Origin: Micromonosporaceae bacterium
GTDB taxonomy: Bacteria; Actinomycetota; Actinomycetes; Mycobacteriales; Micromonosporaceae
DNA length: 16,209 bases
NCBI GenBank assembly: GCA_017354595.1
Contig: JAFMQQ010000021.1
Location: 1 to 16,209, forward strand
Reading direction: 5' to 3'
In this document: positions 14,467 through 16,209 of the stretch, piece after piece
How positions within the stretch are numbered: the first letter of the stretch is position 1
Layout: every line of letters starts with the position of its first letter
The notes under the pieces: generated by a model
Database searches by the model: none
Told to the model about the DNA's origin: nothing
What the model saw: only the letters and a program-made list of their open reading frames with translations
Translations under genes and position numbers: made by a program

Positions 14467-15393
14467 CTAGCCCTCGGTGCGCCCCGGGACGGGGCGCTCC
14501 AGCGAGCCGTGGACGGCCCAGCGCAGCGCCGATTCCAGGTCGGGATGGCGGTACCGGTACCCGGCGGCGAGCAGCGCGCCCGGTACCACCCGGAGACTGG
14601 TCAGTGCCTGGTCGGCGTACTCACCGACGGCCAGGCGCATCGCCCACGCCGGTACCGGCAGCACCGCCGGCCGGCGCAGTACCCGGCCGAGGGTGGCGGT
14701 GAACTCGGTGTTGCGTACCGGCGCCGGCCCGACCAGGTTGACCGGCCCGGCCACCTGCTCCGCCTCGATGGCGCACCCGATCGCGGCCACCGCATCCTGC
14801 AGCGACATGCACGGCATCCACTGCTTCCCGCCGCCCAACCGGCCGCCGAGCCCGAACCGGAACAGCGGCAGCAGGACCCGCAGCAACCCACCCCGGCCGA
14901 GGATCAGCCCGGTTCGCAGGTGCACCACCCGGATCCCGGCCTCCTCGGCCGGTGCCGCGGCCGCCTCCCAGTCCTGGCACAGCTCGGACATGAAGCCCGC
15001 CCCGGCCGGCGCCGCCTCGTCCACCTCGTGGTCGCCGGTATCGCCGTAGAAGTGCACCCCGGAGGAGTTCAGCAGCACCCGCGGCGGGCGGGCCGCCTGC
15101 GCCGCAGCCACCGCCATCGCCTGTGTGGTGTTCACCCGCGAACTGCGGATCAGCTTCTTGAACTCCGCCGTCCAGCGGTGGTCGCCGACGCCGACACCGG
15201 CCAGGTTGATCGCCGCGTAGGCGTCATTGAGGACCTTCGGGTCCAGGCCCTCCTGGTTGGGCCGCCAGCACACCTCGTCCGGCCCGGCCGGGGCGCGACG
15301 TACCAGCCGGACCACCTCGTGCCCGGCCGAGCGCAGCCACTTCACCAACGCGGTACCGATGAAGCCGGACGATCCCCCGATGACGATCCGCAT
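14467..15393 (-). CDS. TIGR01777 family NAD(P)-binding oxidoreductase/epimerase-like protein
   Basis: This 308-residue cytoplasmic protein is an atypical short-chain dehydrogenase of the TIGR01777 (YfcH/SULA-like) family. A Rossmann glycine motif GGSSGFIG lies at 6-13, NLAG at 63-66, SSGVHFYG at 110-117, LRTGLILGRGG in the middle, and a C-terminal DUF1731-like segment from about 255 that ends in DLESALRWAV. Its substrate is not known. The gene starts at ATG 15393, 15 bases after the E2 stop, and is followed after 2 bases by the membrane protein gene, so it sits inside an operon. In M. tuberculosis the orthologue (Rv2216) lies between dlaT and lipB, which supports the assignment. Here lipB is about 8.4 kb away. 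Confidence 0.93.
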   Translation of the reverse strand: MRIVIGGSSGFIGTALVKWLRSAGHEVVRLVRRAPAGPDEVCWRPNQEGLDPKVLNDAYAAINLAGVGVGDHRWTAEFKKLIRSSRVNTTQAMAVAAAQAARPPRVLLNSSGVHFYGDTGDHEVDEAAPAGAGFMSELCQDWEAAAAPAEEAGIRVVHLRTGLILGRGGLLRVLLPLFRFGLGGRLGGGKQWMPCMSLQDAVAAIGCAIEAEQVAGPVNLVGPAPVRNTEFTATLGRVLRRPAVLPVPAWAMRLAVGEYADQALTSLRVVPGALLAAGYRYRHPDLESALRWAVHGSLERPVPGRTEG

Positions 15394-15408
15394 CTGGCGG
15401 CCCGCCGG

Positions 15409-16209
15409 CTACAAGCCCAGTTCGGCTTCGAACTGGCCGCCCTCGAGCCGCTCCTTCATCGTGGTGAGGAACCGGGCCGCGTCGGCACCGTCCACCAACC
15501 GGTGGTCGTAGGTCAGCGAGAGGTACACCATCGAGCGCACCACGACGATCTCGCCCAACGCCGGATCGGTGACCACCACCGGCCGCTTCACCACCGTGCC
15601 GGTACCCAGGATCGCCACCTGCGGCTGGTTGATGATCGGCGTGTCGAACAGCGCCCCGCGGCTGCCGGTGTTGGTCAGCGTGAAGGTACCGCCGGAGAGT
15701 TCGTCCGGGGTGACCTTGTTGGCCCGGGTGCGGTCGGCGACGTCGGCGATGCGCCGGGCGAGCCCGGCCAGGTTCAGGTCGCCCGCGTCCCGGATGACCG
15801 GTACCAGCAGTCCGCGCTCGGTGTCCACCGCCACGCCGAGGTGCTCGGCGTCGTGGTAGGTCACCGTGCCGGCCTCGGTGTCGATCGAGGCATTCACGCT
15901 CGGGTGGGCGCGTAGCGCCTCGACCGAGGCGAGCGCGAAGAACGGCAGGAAGCTGAGCTTGACGCCTTCGCGCCGGGCGAACCCGTCCTTGGCGGCATCA
16001 CGCAGCCGGGCGATCTTCGTGACGTCCACCTCGACCACGGTGGTCAGCTGCGCGGAGGTCTGCAGCGACTCGACCATCCGCCGGGCGATCAGTGCGCGCA
16101 TCCGGGACAGCTTCTCGGTGCGGCCGCGAAGCGGGCTGGGCGCCGGCTTGACCGGGGGCGGGGCGCTGGGCTGCGCCGCCGGGGCAGCGGGCGCCGGGGC
16201 CTGCTGCGC
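15409..16209 (-). CDS. sucB: Dihydrolipoamide acyltransferase (E2) of a 2-oxo acid dehydrogenase, 3' part
   Basis: The frame enters from the right edge and gives the last 266 residues of an E2 protein. Residues 1-27 are an Ala/Pro-rich interdomain linker, followed directly by the catalytic domain, which begins GRTEKLSRMRALIARRM. Catalytic features are NASID, LGVAVDTERGLLVPVIRDA, TFTLTNTGSRGALFDTPIINQPQVAILGTG (in pieces) and TYDHRLVDG with active-site His236 and Asp240 of the fragment. The N-terminal lipoyl domain and the E3-binding domain must lie outside the window. E2 proteins transfer acyl groups to CoA in the pyruvate or 2-oxoglutarate dehydrogenase complex and carry the lipoyl group that LipB and LipA make. 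Actinobacterial annotation varies between sucB and dlaT; Rv2215 (DlaT) is the likely counterpart. Confidence 0.93.
   Translation of the reverse strand, partial: AQQAPAPAAPAAQPSAPPPVKPAPSPLRGRTEKLSRMRALIARRMVESLQTSAQLTTVVEVDVTKIARLRDAAKDGFARREGVKLSFLPFFALASVEALRAHPSVNASIDTEAGTVTYHDAEHLGVAVDTERGLLVPVIRDAGDLNLAGLARRIADVADRTRANKVTPDELSGGTFTLTNTGSRGALFDTPIINQPQVAILGTGTVVKRPVVVTDPALGEIVVVRSMVYLSLTYDHRLVDGADAARFLTTMKERLEGGQFEAELGL

Noticed and set aside
12497..15915. Long plus-strand open frames across the membrane protein, TIGR01777 and E2 genes
   Set aside because: They are shadows of well-supported minus-strand genes and encode Arg/Pro/Gly-rich sequence without motifs.

Overview
The window comes from a high-GC Gram-positive actinobacterium. 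Codon third positions are almost all G or C, GTG and TTG starts are used, several starts look leaderless, and there is a textbook GlnR operator in front of glnA. The gene order dlaT/sucB - TIGR01777 oxidoreductase - lipB - lipA - DUF4191 - glnA matches the order I recall from Mycobacterium tuberculosis (Rv2215 to Rv2220). A family such as Micromonosporaceae would fit the style of the proteins, but that is inference.

Layout. At the left edge is the 5' end of an unknown minus-strand gene (1-127), then a LysE-type exporter (178-825). Next come fossil pieces of a RelE-like toxin-antitoxin pair (about 900-1151, plus strand) and a strong hairpin terminator (1166-1196). The minus-strand core follows: glnA (1214-2638) with a four-half-site GlnR box, a DUF4191 membrane protein (2770-3465) and lipoyl synthase lipA (3486-4439). 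Divergent from lipA is a small HTH plus Clp-N-domain protein (4620-5324) whose promoter carries two identical palindromes. A cluster of 16-17 bp tandem repeats lies between it and the convergent lipB (5419-6054).

Divergent from lipB is a plus-strand secreted xylan-degrading pair: a 1398-residue multidomain GH3 beta-xylosidase-like enzyme (6256-10452) and a 716-residue GH10 xylanase-like enzyme (10501-12651). The GH10 gene runs tail to tail, with a 29 bp overlap, into a minus-strand polytopic membrane protein (12623-14464). That gene follows the TIGR01777 oxidoreductase (14467-15393) and the E2 acyltransferase of a 2-oxo acid dehydrogenase (15409 to the right edge).

How the genes fit together. 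LipB and LipA make the lipoyl cofactor carried by the E2 protein at the right end, so these genes form one metabolic neighbourhood, with nitrogen assimilation (glnA) next door. The GH3/GH10 pair and the membrane protein interrupt the usual TIGR01777-lipB adjacency and look like an accessory insertion. The most unusual signals are the twin palindromes at the Clp-N gene, the shared leaderless promoter layout of lipB, lipA and the DUF4191 gene, the repeat module inserted inside the GH3 catalytic domain, the toxin-antitoxin fossil, and a strong excess of GGTACC.
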